From Alphaproteobacteria bacterium (GTDB lineage: Bacteria > Pseudomonadota > Alphaproteobacteria > Sphingomonadales > Sphingomonadaceae): a stretch of 60,385 nucleotides of DNA. Location: NCBI GenBank assembly GCA_030426245.1, contig JAUHYZ010000012.1, forward strand, positions 1-60,385, given 5' to 3'. The notes under the pieces were generated by a model, which was given only the letters and a program-made list of their open reading frames with translations, was not told where the DNA came from and did not search any database. Position 1 is the first letter of the stretch; each line of letters starts with the position of its first letter. Made by a program: the position numbers and the translations under genes. Positions 1 through 9,310 of this stretch are shown here, in pieces.

Positions 1-115
1 CGCGGCTGATCAGCGCGATCAGCAGATGCTCGACCGTTTCTTCCTGCCCGACCACCGCCTTGGCGATCTCTGTGCGGATTGCCCCGGCAATCTCGCGCAC
101 GCGTTCCAGCGTCAT
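1..115 (-). CDS. MoxR-family AAA+ ATPase, N-terminal fragment
   Basis: Only the first 38 codons are present; the gene runs off the left edge of the window. The peptide begins MTLERVREIAGAI and continues with VVGQEETVEHLLIALISR, the characteristic N-terminal helix of MoxR ATPases just before the Walker A loop. MoxR proteins are cytoplasmic AAA+ chaperones that typically work with membrane-anchored DUF58/DUF4129/DUF4350 partners encoded beside them. The ATG follows the stop of the upstream DUF4350 gene after 2 nt, so it is the third gene of a translationally coupled operon DUF4129-DUF4350-moxR. The ATPase motifs themselves lie outside the window. Confidence 0.8.
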   Translation of the reverse strand, partial: MTLERVREIAGAIRTEIAKAVVGQEETVEHLLIALISR

Positions 116-117
116 GG

Positions 118-1443
118 TCATCTCTCGATTGTCCTTTCGATCTGTTTCAATGCGTGCGCACTGCGCAGCAATTCCTGCGGGCCGCGCGCCTGGCGCATGG
201 CCTCAATTCTTTCGTGAAATCCCGAAATGCCCCGCGTTTCCAGCAGGCGGCCGATTTCGGCTTCGGTGTGCTGGGCATCGCCCGTGCCGCGCACGCCCAG
301 CAATCGCGCCAGCCGGGCGCGCATCAGCGCGGCATAGGGTGCGCCCAGCAGATGCAGCCTGCGGGCGCGCTGGATCAGCCCGGCCCCGTTGATCGCCAGC
401 TGCCGCTTGCCGAAAGCGATCGGCGCGGCTTCGGTTACGGGCGGCCCGAAGCGGCGGAAGGCCCGCCAGGCCACCACGATCGCCGCGATAATCAGGCACA
501 GGGTCGCGGCCAGAAATGGCGGCGTAAAAGCCAGGGTGAGCAGATTGGTTGTCGCGCCCAGCCCGTTCAGCGTCAGGTCGAAGGCGATCGGCAGATCGGC
601 CCGGCCCCGCGCGGCGTCCACCAGCGCCAGGGCCAGCGCTGCGCGCTCCCTGTCCGCCATGCCGTAATTGTTCAGCAGGTCGGGCTCGGCGACGACCACG
701 ACCGGCCACGTATCGCCGAAGGGGCGCGCGGCCCGCCGGTCCCGCGTGATGCCCGCGCTGCGCTCCAGCGCCGGGTAATCTCCGCCATCGTCCCAATACC
801 CGGCGAGATGCTGCCCCGCGCGGTCGGTCACCAGCCCGACAAGCTGGCCTGACGTCATCGTCTGCACGGCTTCGGGGTCGGCGAAGTTGCCGGAACGGCC
901 CAGGCCGCGCCAGCCGGGGTTCTGCCCCGCCTGCTCCTCGATCCGCACATCCACCGTATCGTCGCCCAGCAGATGCTTGGCCCAGCCCGCCTGCTGCGTG
1001 CCGGCCAGGATCACCCAGCCCTTGCCCGCATCCTCTACCAGCCCGGGCGGAACGCGCATCGCGCTCCATTTGGGAAGCACCACCAGGGTTGGGCCGCGAT
1101 AGCGCCTGTCGCTGATGATCTCCCTGATTTCCTCCGCATCGGCATAGGCCGGCGGGGTGAGGACCAGCAGCGCCCGTTCCTCCAGGCCCGCCGGATTGCG
1201 GACCTGGCTGACCTCGTCCCCGCGTTGTTCCAGCAGCTTGCCCAGCGCCGCATAGCCGGTGAGTCCGGAACTGGCCGCATGCGCGCCGCCATCGTTCCGG
1301 TCCGAACCCATATCGCCCATACCGATGAAATAGAGCGCGGCAATGAAGGCCAGCGCGCCGACCAGCAGCAATCCCAGGACAACCCGGGGATCGAAGGGAG
1401 AGCGGGCTCGTGCGGCCGGCTGCGCGTTCGCGGTCTCGCTCAC
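118..1443 (-). CDS. DUF4350 domain-containing membrane protein
   Basis: A 441-residue protein with one N-terminal membrane segment (around VVLGLLLVGALAFIAALYFIG). A large extracytoplasmic part contains the DUF4350 pattern of YAALGKLLEQRGDEV followed by LVLTPP, a GATase-like fold. A second membrane segment (FLAATLCLIIAAIVVAWRAF) lies in the C-terminal third. I chose the GTG at 1443 because it overlaps the upstream DUF4129 stop as GTGA. An upstream in-frame codon would add 22 Arg-rich residues that lie inside the DUF4129 gene. Together with MoxR this forms a conserved bacterial membrane module of unresolved function, sometimes linked to envelope stress or metalloprotein maturation. Function here is inferred only from context. 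Confidence 0.8.
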   Translation of the reverse strand: MSETANAQPAARARSPFDPRVVLGLLLVGALAFIAALYFIGMGDMGSDRNDGGAHAASSGLTGYAALGKLLEQRGDEVSQVRNPAGLEERALLVLTPPAYADAEEIREIISDRRYRGPTLVVLPKWSAMRVPPGLVEDAGKGWVILAGTQQAGWAKHLLGDDTVDVRIEEQAGQNPGWRGLGRSGNFADPEAVQTMTSGQLVGLVTDRAGQHLAGYWDDGGDYPALERSAGITRDRRAARPFGDTWPVVVVAEPDLLNNYGMADRERAALALALVDAARGRADLPIAFDLTLNGLGATTNLLTLAFTPPFLAATLCLIIAAIVVAWRAFRRFGPPVTEAAPIAFGKRQLAINGAGLIQRARRLHLLGAPYAALMRARLARLLGVRGTGDAQHTEAEIGRLLETRGISGFHERIEAMRQARGPQELLRSAHALKQIERTIER

Positions 1444-2129
1444 GAAATCTGGCCTTCGCGAAGATCGGCAAGGGCGAAATCCGCATAGGCCGCGCGCGCG
1501 GCCTGCCAATCGGCCGCCTCCAGCCGCTTCAATGCAAACAGGCTGCGTTCGACCCTTTCCGCGATCACGGCGAAAGCGGCGCGGGCACCTTGCGGAAGGA
1601 TCGCCAGCGATGCGATTTCGCGGGCCGTGTTGGAAGGATCGAGCGTGCCGGGCCGCGCCTGTTCGATCTGGCCGACACTGCGGCGGAGCAGCAGGTGAGT
1701 CGCTTCGTCATAGCGCCCTTCGGCCGCCAGAGCGTCCGCATCCTCCAGCAGCGCCAGCGCCTCGCCCCGCCCGGGTGTCCATTGCGTATCTTCCTCCCCG
1801 GCATTGGCGCCGCCGCGCTGCAGGCGGATACGCGCAATCGGCGCAACCAGCCGCCAGATGAACCAGGCGAGGCCCAGCGCCAGAATGCCCAGCAATATCC
1901 ATTGCAGAACCGGCCAGGAAACGCCGATCGCTTCGGCCACTGGCCGCAGCATCCGCACAAACCAGGCCACGAATTCGGCGAACCATCCGGGCTCTTGCGA
2001 AGGTTCGGGAAGATCGACCGGGCCGAACTGGATGTCCGCATCGGCGCGGACCGCTTCCCAGGCGCTGGCCGAATCGGCGGAAGCCCCCGGCAGCGCAGGA
2101 TCGGTTCCGCCCATATCGCCTGTCGCCAT
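1440..2129 (-). CDS. DUF4129 domain-containing protein
   Basis: A 229-residue protein with one membrane helix near residues 80-100 (WPVLQWILLGILALGLAWFIW) and a C-terminal helical DUF4129 domain. That domain carries the family signature of ALLEDADALAAEGRYDEA followed by LLLRRSV and the TAREIASL segment. The ATG at 2129 is preferred over an upstream TTG at 2171 because the extra residues are low-complexity. It is the first gene of the DUF4129-DUF4350-moxR operon, with a 4-nt overlap to the next gene. The molecular function of DUF4129 proteins is not established; they usually accompany MoxR ATPases and transglutaminase-like or DUF58 proteins. Confidence 0.8.
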   Translation of the reverse strand: MATGDMGGTDPALPGASADSASAWEAVRADADIQFGPVDLPEPSQEPGWFAEFVAWFVRMLRPVAEAIGVSWPVLQWILLGILALGLAWFIWRLVAPIARIRLQRGGANAGEEDTQWTPGRGEALALLEDADALAAEGRYDEATHLLLRRSVGQIEQARPGTLDPSNTAREIASLAILPQGARAAFAVIAERVERSLFALKRLEAADWQAARAAYADFALADLREGQIS

Positions 2130-2237
2130 CGTCACACCCGTTCTGGTGGCACGCGCCGCGCCCCCTTGCAAGCTGGCCCATGCAAGCCGGAAGTGGCCGC
2201 GCAGCCATTGGTCTGTCCCGGCAAAGGAAGCCCGGCT

Positions 2238-3131
2238 TCAGCCGCGCGAACGGGCCTGGCGGTAACTGCCCAGCATGCGCAGTTCCTTGCAATGGAAGGC
2301 CAGCTCTTCCAGCGCGCGGTCCACCGGCGCCTCACCCGGCCGGCCGACGATATCGGCATAGAACATCGTGGCGTGGAAAGTGGCCCCCGTCTGGTAGCTT
2401 TCCAGCTTGGTCATGTTGACGCCGTTGGTCGCGAAACCGCCCAGCGCCTTGTAGAGCGCAGCCGGCACGTTCTTCACTTCGAAAACGAAAGTGGTCATCG
2501 CAACGTCGTCTGCCAGCGAAGCGGGATCGAGCGCTTCCTTGGCCAGCACCACGAATCGGGTGGTGTTGTCCGCTGCGTCCTCCGCGCCTTCATCCACGAT
2601 CTTCAGCCCGTAAATTTCCGCCGCGATACGCGGCGCGATCGCACAGGCCTTGGGATCGCCCATTTCCTTCACAAAGGCCGCCGCGCCCGCCGTATCGGCA
2701 TAGGCCATCGGCACGATGCCGCGTTGGCGCAGATACAGCCTCGTCTGGCCGAGCGCCTGGGGATGGCTGTAGGCCGCCTCGAAGGGTCCCTCGCTCACCC
2801 CCATCACGGCATAGCCGATCTGCAGAAAATGTTCGCCCACGATCGACAGCCCGCTTTCCGGAAGCAGGAAATGAATGTCCGCAACCCGCCCATGCTGGGA
2901 GTTTTCGATGGGAATCATCGCTGCGCCGGCGCGCCCTGCCTTCACCGCCTCCAGCGCGTCTTCGAAACTGAAGCAGGGCAGCGGCAGGCATTCGGGCGCA
3001 TATTCCATGGCGGCCCGGTGCGAATTGCAGCCGGGTGCGCCCTGAAACGCAACCGCGCGCGCGGGGTCCTCCGCGGCGGCGGCACTCATCTGCTCGACCA
3101 GTGCGAGCGCGGGGGCGGGAAAACTGTGCAT
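2238..3131 (-). CDS. pheA: Prephenate dehydratase
   Basis: Converts prephenate to phenylpyruvate in phenylalanine biosynthesis, in the cytoplasm. The 297-residue protein shows the periplasmic-binding-like catalytic fold (VAFQGAPGCNSHRAA, AMIPIENSQHGRV) and the catalytic TRF motif (DNTTRFVVLAKE). A C-terminal ACT regulatory domain follows (TTFVFEVKNVPAALYKALGGF, then NMTKLESY). It is monofunctional, with no chorismate mutase domain, as is usual in alphaproteobacteria. The ATG at 3131 is preferred; a GTG 42 nt upstream would add an Arg-rich leader. The ACT domain predicts feedback inhibition by phenylalanine. Confidence 0.93.
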   Translation of the reverse strand: MHSFPAPALALVEQMSAAAAEDPARAVAFQGAPGCNSHRAAMEYAPECLPLPCFSFEDALEAVKAGRAGAAMIPIENSQHGRVADIHFLLPESGLSIVGEHFLQIGYAVMGVSEGPFEAAYSHPQALGQTRLYLRQRGIVPMAYADTAGAAAFVKEMGDPKACAIAPRIAAEIYGLKIVDEGAEDAADNTTRFVVLAKEALDPASLADDVAMTTFVFEVKNVPAALYKALGGFATNGVNMTKLESYQTGATFHATMFYADIVGRPGEAPVDRALEELAFHCKELRMLGSYRQARSRG

Positions 3132-3246
3132 CGGGCATCCGCCTAAACGCCGCCGAACATGCCGACAAGTCACTATGGCACTTGCGAAGCGCGCAGAGGC
3201 TGACTAGAGCGGCGCCGAACTTCCAATCTCCCAGTATGGATTAGGG

Positions 3247-3897
3247 ATGGCTGACCGTTTCAACACTTTTATTGGCTGGCTGCTTTTTGCCGGCATCGTA
3301 GCCCTTGGCCTGTCGGCCATCAGCTCGCGCTATTTCCTGGCCGACAAGCACCATGAAATAGAAGAATGGGGCTATCCGATCGAAGGCGCGGAAGAAGAAG
3401 GCGGCGCGGACGAAGGCCCCTCCCTCCCGGCGCTGCTGGCCGTGGCGGACCCCTCCGCGGGCGAACGCGTCTTCGCCAAATGCGTTTCGTGCCACACGAT
3501 CGAACAGGGTGGACCGAACGGCATCGGCGCGAACCTCTATGGCGTTGTGGGCGAAGAGATCGCCGCGCCGCGCGGCGGCTTCGAATTCTCGAGCGCTCTG
3601 AAGGATGTCGGCGGCGATTGGACTTTCGAAAAGCTCGACGAATGGCTGAAGAGCCCGCGCGCTTACGCACCGGGCACCAAGATGAGCTTTGCCGGCCTTT
3701 CCAAGCCGGAAGACCGCGCCGACGTGATCGTCTATCTCAACTCGATGGGTTCCAACCTTCCGCTGCCCGAAGTGCAGGAAGAACCGGCCGAGGACGAAGC
3801 AGCCGCCGAAGGCGAAGAGGCGGAGACTGTAGCCGAAGCGGAGACGGAAGCCGAAGAAGGCGCCGAAGCCGAACTGGAAGCTGCACCCGGCGAATAA
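3247..3897 (+). CDS. cycM: Membrane-anchored cytochrome c (CycM / c552 type)
   Basis: A 216-residue class I c-type cytochrome. An uncleaved N-terminal anchor (FIGWLLFAGIVALGLSAIS) is followed by a short linker. Haem attachment is CVSCH in KCVSCHTIEQGG, and the distal Met ligand is in GTKMSFAGL, so the haem domain faces the periplasm. CycM proteins pass electrons from the bc1 complex to the aa3 oxidase. The last 45 or so residues are almost only Glu and Ala, a strongly acidic tail longer than in the usual family member. Divergently placed from pheA with about 115 nt between starts; no operon partner. Confidence 0.9.
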   Translation: MADRFNTFIGWLLFAGIVALGLSAISSRYFLADKHHEIEEWGYPIEGAEEEGGADEGPSLPALLAVADPSAGERVFAKCVSCHTIEQGGPNGIGANLYGVVGEEIAAPRGGFEFSSALKDVGGDWTFEKLDEWLKSPRAYAPGTKMSFAGLSKPEDRADVIVYLNSMGSNLPLPEVQEEPAEDEAAAEGEEAETVAEAETEAEEGAEAELEAAPGE

Positions 3898-3933
3898 CCG
3901 GCCCGCTCCAACCGGAGCGAGCATCGGGGGCGC

Positions 3934-4599
3934 CTAAGCGCGCCCCTTGAACCCCTGAGCCACGACATACCATTCGGAAGAGCCCTTGCGGCTCGCCGGC
4001 GGCTTGGCATGTTTGACGACCGTGAAATGGCGCTTGAGCAGGGCCAGCAGATCGGGATCGGTGCCCCCGGCCAGAACCTTGGCAACGAAGGCGCCGCCTT
4101 CCTCCAGCGTCTGGATCGCGAAATCCACTGCCGTTTCCACCAGCCCCATCGTGCGCAGGTGATCGGTCTGCTTGTGGCCCACCGTATTGGCCGCCATGTC
4201 CGACATGACGAGATCCGGCGCCCCGCCCAGCGCGGATTCCAGCGCTTCGGGTGCTTCGTCCGCCATGAAATCCATCTGCAGGATCGTGACGCCTTCGATC
4301 GGTTCGGTCGGCAACAGGTCGATGCCCACAATCGCCGCGCGCGGCGCCTTCTTGCGCACGACCTGGCTCCAGCCCCCCGGCGTGATGCCCAGATCGACCA
4401 CCCGTTGCACGCCGTCCAGCAGGCCGAAGCGCTCGTCCAGTTCGATGAGCTTGTAAGCCGCACGGCTGCGATAGCCGTCTGCCTTGGCCTGTTTGACATA
4501 GGGATCGTTGAGCTGGCGAGAGATCCAGCGCGTGGAAGAGGCACTGCGCCGCTTGGCGGTTTTCACTCGCTTGTCGGGATTGCGGCCGGACCGGCTCAT
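3934..4599 (-). CDS. rlmE: 23S rRNA (uridine-2552 2'-O)-methyltransferase
   Basis: SAM-dependent RrmJ/FtsJ methyltransferase that methylates U2552 in the ribosomal A-loop during 50S assembly. The 221-residue protein has RSRAAYKLIELDERF (catalytic Lys), the SAM-binding VVDLGITPGGWSQVV, and the remaining catalytic residues in MSDMAANT (Asp), FVAKVLAGG (Lys) and SSEWYVVAQGFKG (Glu). Size matches the family. Its ATG overlaps the upstream ppx/gppA stop as ATGA, so the two are translationally coupled on the minus strand. Confidence 0.95.
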   Translation of the reverse strand: MSRSGRNPDKRVKTAKRRSASSTRWISRQLNDPYVKQAKADGYRSRAAYKLIELDERFGLLDGVQRVVDLGITPGGWSQVVRKKAPRAAIVGIDLLPTEPIEGVTILQMDFMADEAPEALESALGGAPDLVMSDMAANTVGHKQTDHLRTMGLVETAVDFAIQTLEEGGAFVAKVLAGGTDPDLLALLKRHFTVVKHAKPPASRKGSSEWYVVAQGFKGRA

Positions 4600-5810
4600 C
4601 GCCCGGCGTCCCTTGTCCGGCGCAGCGCGGCGCGGGTCTGGTCCCCGTCGCTGTCCGAGCTCATCAGGCTGCGCAATATGCCTTCGCGGATGCCGCGGTC
4701 GGCCACGCCCAGGCGTTCGGCCGGCCAGATGTCCAGAATCGATTCGAGGATCGCACAGCCGGCGATGACCAGGTCCGCCCGCTCATTGCCGATACAGGGC
4801 AACTGCCGCCGATCCTGCGGAGACATGGCGGAAAGCCGCAAGCTGATGTCGCGCATGGCCGCAGCCGGCACGATCAGACCGTCCACCGCCTTGCGGTCAT
4901 ATTGCGGCAGATCGAGATGCAGGCTGGCCAGCGTCGTCACCGTGCCGCTGGTCCCCAGCAGGCGCAGCTCCGGCTTGCGCATATCGGCGATCCGCTGCGC
5001 AAAGGGCGCGAAGCTCTCGCTCACAAGCCGGCGCATCTCGTCATAGCGGGCCTTGCGCATCTCCTCGGTCTCTTCCCCATGGCCGCAGGTCTCGGTCAGC
5101 GAGACCACGCCCCACGGCACGCTCTGCCAGTCGAGCACGCGGGGCACAGGCCCGCCCTGTTCGATCAGCACCAGCTCGGTCGACCCGCCGCCAATATCGA
5201 AGATCACGGCCGGTCCCGGCCCCTCTTCCAGCAGGATGTGGCAGCCCAGCACGGCCAGCCGCGCCTCTTCCTCGGCAGAGATCACATCCAGCACGATGCC
5301 CGTTTCGCGCCGCACGCGTTCGATGAATTCGGCGCCGTTCTCGGCTCGGCGGCAAGCCTCGGTCGCCACTGAGCGCGCCAGGCGGACATTGCGCCGGCGC
5401 AGCTTGTCGGAACAGATCTTGAGCGCGTTCACCGCCCGGTCCATCGCCGCATTGGACAGGCGGCCTGTCTGGGCCAGCCCTTCGCCCAGGCGCACGACGC
5501 GGCTGAAAGCATCGATCACGGTGAAGTTGGGGCCCGAAGGGCGGGCGATCAGCAAACGGCAATTATTGGTGCCCAGATCGATCGCGGCATAGGAATGGCG
5601 AACGCCCTTGCCGGAATGCCGCTGAGCTTTCGGCGTTTCACGCAGGGCCTTCGGCTGATTGCCGTCTTTCCTGTGTTTTTTCTTCGGCGTGCCGGACGTG
5701 CGGGGCTGTGTTGTGGCCGGATGGACTTCGGGAGGTACGGAATCCCTTGCGTCCTGCCCGGTCTGGCGCTTGGCCTCCCGCGATATTCCCGGCGGAGGTA
5801 TGTCCGCCAT
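4596..5810 (-). CDS. Ppx/GppA family phosphatase
   Basis: Exopolyphosphatase / guanosine pentaphosphate phosphatase family, involved in polyphosphate or pppGpp turnover. The 404-residue protein has a basic, Pro/Lys/Thr-rich N-terminal extension of about 70 residues. The ASKHA ATPase fold follows, with phosphate loops AAIDLGTNNCRLLIA and FDIGGGSTELVL and the C-terminal GTSGTVTTLASL. I chose the ATG at 5810, preceded by GGAAAG; longer upstream readings run through Cys/Arg-rich non-coding-looking sequence. Typical alphaproteobacterial members are about 350-500 residues. Ppx and GppA cannot be told apart from sequence alone, so no symbol is given. Coupled to rlmE. Confidence 0.88.
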   Translation of the reverse strand: MADIPPPGISREAKRQTGQDARDSVPPEVHPATTQPRTSGTPKKKHRKDGNQPKALRETPKAQRHSGKGVRHSYAAIDLGTNNCRLLIARPSGPNFTVIDAFSRVVRLGEGLAQTGRLSNAAMDRAVNALKICSDKLRRRNVRLARSVATEACRRAENGAEFIERVRRETGIVLDVISAEEEARLAVLGCHILLEEGPGPAVIFDIGGGSTELVLIEQGGPVPRVLDWQSVPWGVVSLTETCGHGEETEEMRKARYDEMRRLVSESFAPFAQRIADMRKPELRLLGTSGTVTTLASLHLDLPQYDRKAVDGLIVPAAAMRDISLRLSAMSPQDRRQLPCIGNERADLVIAGCAILESILDIWPAERLGVADRGIREGILRSLMSSDSDGDQTRAALRRTRDAGR

Positions 5811-6044
5811 GCTTGCAACTTTCCAATCGTTCTGCCCGCCTTTTGGGCGGTGACCTGCCCGACAAGCTAGCGCGGCGATGGGAATCGGGCAAGCGGGGCC
5901 GATAATCGCCCGGCACAGGCGCTTTTCCTGCAGAAAGCAGTGCAGGCGGCCCAAGCACCGCCGCGAAATCGCACAATGCATCACGGCGCGGCGCACATGC
6001 CCTTGACCTGCCCCTCTCCCCGCCCTAGAGGCTCGCCCCGCTCT

Positions 6045-6118
6045 TGCCCCGTCGTCTAATGGTAAGACTACGGACTCTGACTCCGTCAATTGAGGTTCGA
6101 ATCCTCACGGGGCATCCA
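6045..6118 (+). tRNA. tRNA-Gln (CTG)
   Basis: A 74-nt cloverleaf with genomically encoded CCA. The acceptor stem TGCCCCG pairs with CGGGGCA, the anticodon stem ACGGA/TCCGT encloses the loop CTCTGAC (anticodon CTG, decoding CAG), and the T-arm contains GGTTCGAATCC. The encoded CCA at 6116-6118 fixes the 3' end. Confidence 0.95.
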
Positions 6119-6199
6119 ATATTCCATTGATCGCTTTGCATGGAGCACGCCGCGCCCTAGGCATGGCGGCAAGCAGTCATGCGCAAGGAGAAGCGCCCA

Positions 6200-7099
6200 G
6201 TGAGCGAAGAGCACGAGCGAGACCTGACCGACCGGAAGTTCTATCGCGCGGAGCAGGAAGCCGCCTTTACCGAGCAGGAACCGGTCGAAACCCCGCAGAC
6301 CCAGCATCCCGCCTATCGCCTGGCTTTCCGCGATTCAGACTTCATCCTGCGCGAGGAACTGCGCCCGGTCCGCTTCCAGCTCGAACTGCTCAAGCCGGAA
6401 ATGCTGATGGACGAGGCCAGGATCGGTTCGACCCTGGTGATTTACGGTTCCGCGCGCATCCCGCCGCCCGAGGCAGTGGAAACCGCTCTCAAGGGTGCGG
6501 AAGACCTGCCCGAAGAAGAACGCAAGGTCGTCGAAAATCTCGCCGCCAAGGCGAAATATTTCGAAGAGGCCTACAAGCTGGCGCGGATCGCGAGCGAGAA
6601 ATCCATCATCGAGGATGGCAAGCGCCAATTCGTGATCTGTTCGGGCGGCGGCCCTTCGATCATGGAAGCCGCAAACAAGGGCGCGTCCGATGCAGGCGCG
6701 GAATCGATCGGGCTCAACATCGTGCTGCCGCATGAGCAAGCGCCCAATGCCTTCGTCACGCCTTACCTGTCCTTCCGCTTCCACTATTTCGCACTGCGCA
6801 AGATGCATTTCCTGATCCGCGCGCGGGCCGTTGCGGTATTCCCCGGCGGCTTCGGGACGATGGACGAATTGTTCGAAACGCTGACCCTGATCCAGACGCA
6901 CAAGATGAAACCCATCCCGATCCTGCTGTTCGGCAAGGAGTTCTGGGACCGCATCATCAATTTCGAAGCGCTGGCGGACGAAGGCACCATCAATCACAAG
7001 GATCTGGAGCTGTTCCACTGGTGCGAAACGGCCGAAGACGCATGGGACTGCATCGCCGATTTCTACGACCTGCCGGATCCTTCGAACGGCGAGTGCTAG
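6200..7099 (+). CDS. LOG-family / TIGR00730 Rossmann-fold protein
   Basis: A protein of about 299 residues with the lysine-decarboxylase-like (LOG) nucleotide-binding fold. It has VIYGSARIPPPEA, the CSGGGPSIMEAANKGA phosphate loop, and the signature PGGFGTMDELFETLTLIQT (PGGxGTxxE). The family includes cytokinin-activating phosphoribohydrolases and nucleotide 5'-monophosphate nucleosidases; the substrate here is unknown. An ATG at 6179 is in frame. However, the GTG at 6200 lies 9 nt after an AAGGAG ribosome-binding site that would sit inside the coding region if the ATG were used, so I prefer the GTG. The stop shares a CTAG with the convergent thiD stop. Confidence 0.85.
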   Translation: MSEEHERDLTDRKFYRAEQEAAFTEQEPVETPQTQHPAYRLAFRDSDFILREELRPVRFQLELLKPEMLMDEARIGSTLVIYGSARIPPPEAVETALKGAEDLPEEERKVVENLAAKAKYFEEAYKLARIASEKSIIEDGKRQFVICSGGGPSIMEAANKGASDAGAESIGLNIVLPHEQAPNAFVTPYLSFRFHYFALRKMHFLIRARAVAVFPGGFGTMDELFETLTLIQTHKMKPIPILLFGKEFWDRIINFEALADEGTINHKDLELFHWCETAEDAWDCIADFYDLPDPSNGEC

Positions 7100-7863
7100 C
7101 CCTGCCGTCCAGGCAATACCGCCTGATGCCCCATAGGGCCGTTTCCAGCGCCAAAACCGGGCGCGTTGAGCAGGGCAGTCCGAACGAACTCTCGCGCGTC
7201 TGAGATCGCCTCTGGCAGCTCCATGCCCCTGCCCAGCAAAGTGGCGATCGCGCTGGAAAGCGTGCAGCCTGTGCCGTGGGTGTGGCGGGTTTCGATCCGC
7301 TCGGAGCGCCAGACCACATCCTCCGTCCCGGGGCGCACCAGCCGGTCTTCCACGATCGGCCCTTCCGCATCGCCGCCCTTGGCAAGATAGGCCGCGCCGC
7401 GCCGTGCCATCGCTTCAGGCCCGCCCAGCGCCTGCAGTTCAGGGACATTGGGCGTGGTGAGCGCGGCGATCCGCATCAGCCTTTCGAAGACGGCAATCGT
7501 CGCCTCGTCCGCCAGGACCGATCCGCTGGTGGAGACCATCACCGGATCGAAGACCACGGGCGCCGCCAGATCTTCGAGCCCGTCGGCCACGACCTCGGCG
7601 ATCTCGGGCGAACCCAGCATGCCGATCTTCACCGCATCCGCGCCGATATCCTGCAGGCACGCATCGATCTGCGCAGCGACGATCCCGGGCGAGAGCGCCT
7701 GAATATCCGTCACCCCCTGCGTATTCTGTGCGGTAATGGCGGTGATCGCCGTCATCGCATAGCCGCCCAGCATGGTGATCGTCTTGGTATCGGCCTGGAT
7801 GCCGGCGCCGCCGGACGAATCCGAACCGGCGATCGCCAGAATGCGGGGCGGGGCTTCGCTCAA
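7096..7863 (-). CDS. thiD: Hydroxymethylpyrimidine / phosphomethylpyrimidine kinase
   Basis: Phosphorylates HMP and HMP-P to HMP-PP for thiamine synthesis. The 255-residue ribokinase-fold protein begins with [19 protein letters not shown] (substrate loop). It continues with [12 protein letters not shown] and the anion-hole/catalytic segment [14 protein letters not shown] containing the catalytic Cys region typical of ThiD. It starts at a TTG that overlaps the glmM stop (TTGA), indicating coupling to glmM, an arrangement known in sphingomonads. The end overlaps the convergent LOG gene by 4 nt. Confidence 0.93.
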   Translation of the reverse strand: MSEAPPRILAIAGSDSSGGAGIQADTKTITMLGGYAMTAITAITAQNTQGVTDIQALSPGIVAAQIDACLQDIGADAVKIGMLGSPEIAEVVADGLEDLAAPVVFDPVMVSTSGSVLADEATIAVFERLMRIAALTTPNVPELQALGGPEAMARRGAAYLAKGGDAEGPIVEDRLVRPGTEDVVWRSERIETRHTHGTGCTLSSAIATLLGRGMELPEAISDAREFVRTALLNAPGFGAGNGPMGHQAVLPGRQG

Positions 7864-9197
7864 GCCGCGGCTTCCACGGCGGAACAGATATCGTTCACCA
7901 CCTGCTGGACCTGCTTTTCGTCATCGCCTTCCGCCATCACGCGGATCAGCGGTTCGGTCCCCGATGGGCGGATGACCAGGCGGCCTTTCCCTGCAAGCGC
8001 GGCTTCGGCCTGCGCAATCGCCGCCTTCACGCCGCCATTTTCCAGCGGCGCGCCGCCTTCGAAACGGACATTCTTGAGCAGCTGCGGCACCGGATCGAAC
8101 AGATGGAGCACCTCGCTCGCCTTCTTGCCGGACCGCACCAGCGCCGCGAGAACCTGCAGCGCGGCAATGCAGCCGTCGCCCGTGGTCGCATGGTCCAGCA
8201 GGATCATGTGGCCCGATTGCTCTCCGCCCACATTGTAGCCGCCCTTGCGCATCGCCTCCAGCACATGGCGGTCACCCACCTTGGTGCGCACCAGATCCAG
8301 CCCCTTGCCTTCCAGAAAGCGTTCCAGGCCCAGATTGGACATCACCGTGGCGACGACGCCGCCGCCCTTGAGCTCGCCCGCTTCGGCAAGGCGCGAGCCG
8401 ATCAGCGCCATGATCTGATCGCCGTCGACCGTCCGGCCCTTCTCGTCGATCACGATCAGCCGGTCGGCATCGCCATCCAGGGCAATCCCGATATCGGCGC
8501 CTTCTTCCACGACCTTCGCCTTGATCGCATCGAGCGACGTCGAACCGACCCCGTCATTGATGTTGAGACCGTTGGGCTCGACGCCGAGCGGGACCACTTC
8601 GGCCCCCAGTTCCCAGATCGCCATCGGCGCGACGGTGTAGGCCGCGCCATGCGCGCAATCGACCACGATCTTCAAACCGTCCAGCCGCACCTCGTCGGGC
8701 AGCGATTGCTTGATCGCGTGGATATAGCGCCCGCGCGCATCCTCGATCCGCCGGGCCCGGCCGATCGCATCGCCCTGCGCCAGCGGGATATCCGCTTCCA
8801 TCGCCTTTTCGATGGCCAGTTCGTCTTCATCGGACAGTTTGAATCCGTCGGGGCCGAACAGCTTGATCCCGTTATCGGCATAGGGATTGTGGCTGGCCGA
8901 AATCATCACCCCGATATCCGCGCGCATTTCGCGGGTAAGCATGGCAACGGCAGGCGTGGGCAGCGGGCCGGTCATGATCACATCCATGCCGACACTGGTA
9001 AATCCGGCGGTCAGCGCGGTTTCCATCATGTAACCCGAAAGGCGCGTATCCTTGCCGATCACGACGCGCGGGCGGGGCTCCCCGCGCAGAAAATGGCGGC
9101 CGGCCGCCTGGCCCACCTTCATCGCCGTCGCCGCGTTCAGCACGCCGGCATTGGCGCGCCCGCGGATCCCGTCAGTCCCGAAATATTTGCGTGTCAT
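7860..9197 (-). CDS. glmM: Phosphoglucosamine mutase
   Basis: Interconverts glucosamine-6-P and glucosamine-1-P for UDP-GlcNAc, peptidoglycan and LPS synthesis. The 445-residue protein starts [13 protein letters not shown], the family N-terminus. It has the active-site phosphoserine loop [15 protein letters not shown], the Mg-binding loop [11 protein letters not shown] and the phosphate-binding [12 protein letters not shown] near the C-terminus. Longer readings upstream of 9197 are rejected because the family start is unambiguous. Divergent from the DAACS symporter gene; translationally coupled to thiD. Confidence 0.96.
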   Translation of the reverse strand: MTRKYFGTDGIRGRANAGVLNAATAMKVGQAAGRHFLRGEPRPRVVIGKDTRLSGYMMETALTAGFTSVGMDVIMTGPLPTPAVAMLTREMRADIGVMISASHNPYADNGIKLFGPDGFKLSDEDELAIEKAMEADIPLAQGDAIGRARRIEDARGRYIHAIKQSLPDEVRLDGLKIVVDCAHGAAYTVAPMAIWELGAEVVPLGVEPNGLNINDGVGSTSLDAIKAKVVEEGADIGIALDGDADRLIVIDEKGRTVDGDQIMALIGSRLAEAGELKGGGVVATVMSNLGLERFLEGKGLDLVRTKVGDRHVLEAMRKGGYNVGGEQSGHMILLDHATTGDGCIAALQVLAALVRSGKKASEVLHLFDPVPQLLKNVRFEGGAPLENGGVKAAIAQAEAALAGKGRLVIRPSGTEPLIRVMAEGDDEKQVQQVVNDICSAVEAAA

Positions 9198-9310
9198 CCA
9201 GCACCCTATTGGCTCACGAATTGTCATGGCGCTTTGCGCCGCTAATGTCACCCGGGCTGCATTGCCAGCCAGGAGATTATCCGCCGCCGCCATAGCGCAA
9301 GAAGGATTAA

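Noticed and set aside
1410-3146. Open frame of 578 codons on the plus strand opposite DUF4129 and pheA
   Set aside because: His/Arg/Gln-rich composition typical of the antisense frame of GC-rich genes; the minus strand encodes recognisable proteins with ATGA-type couplings.
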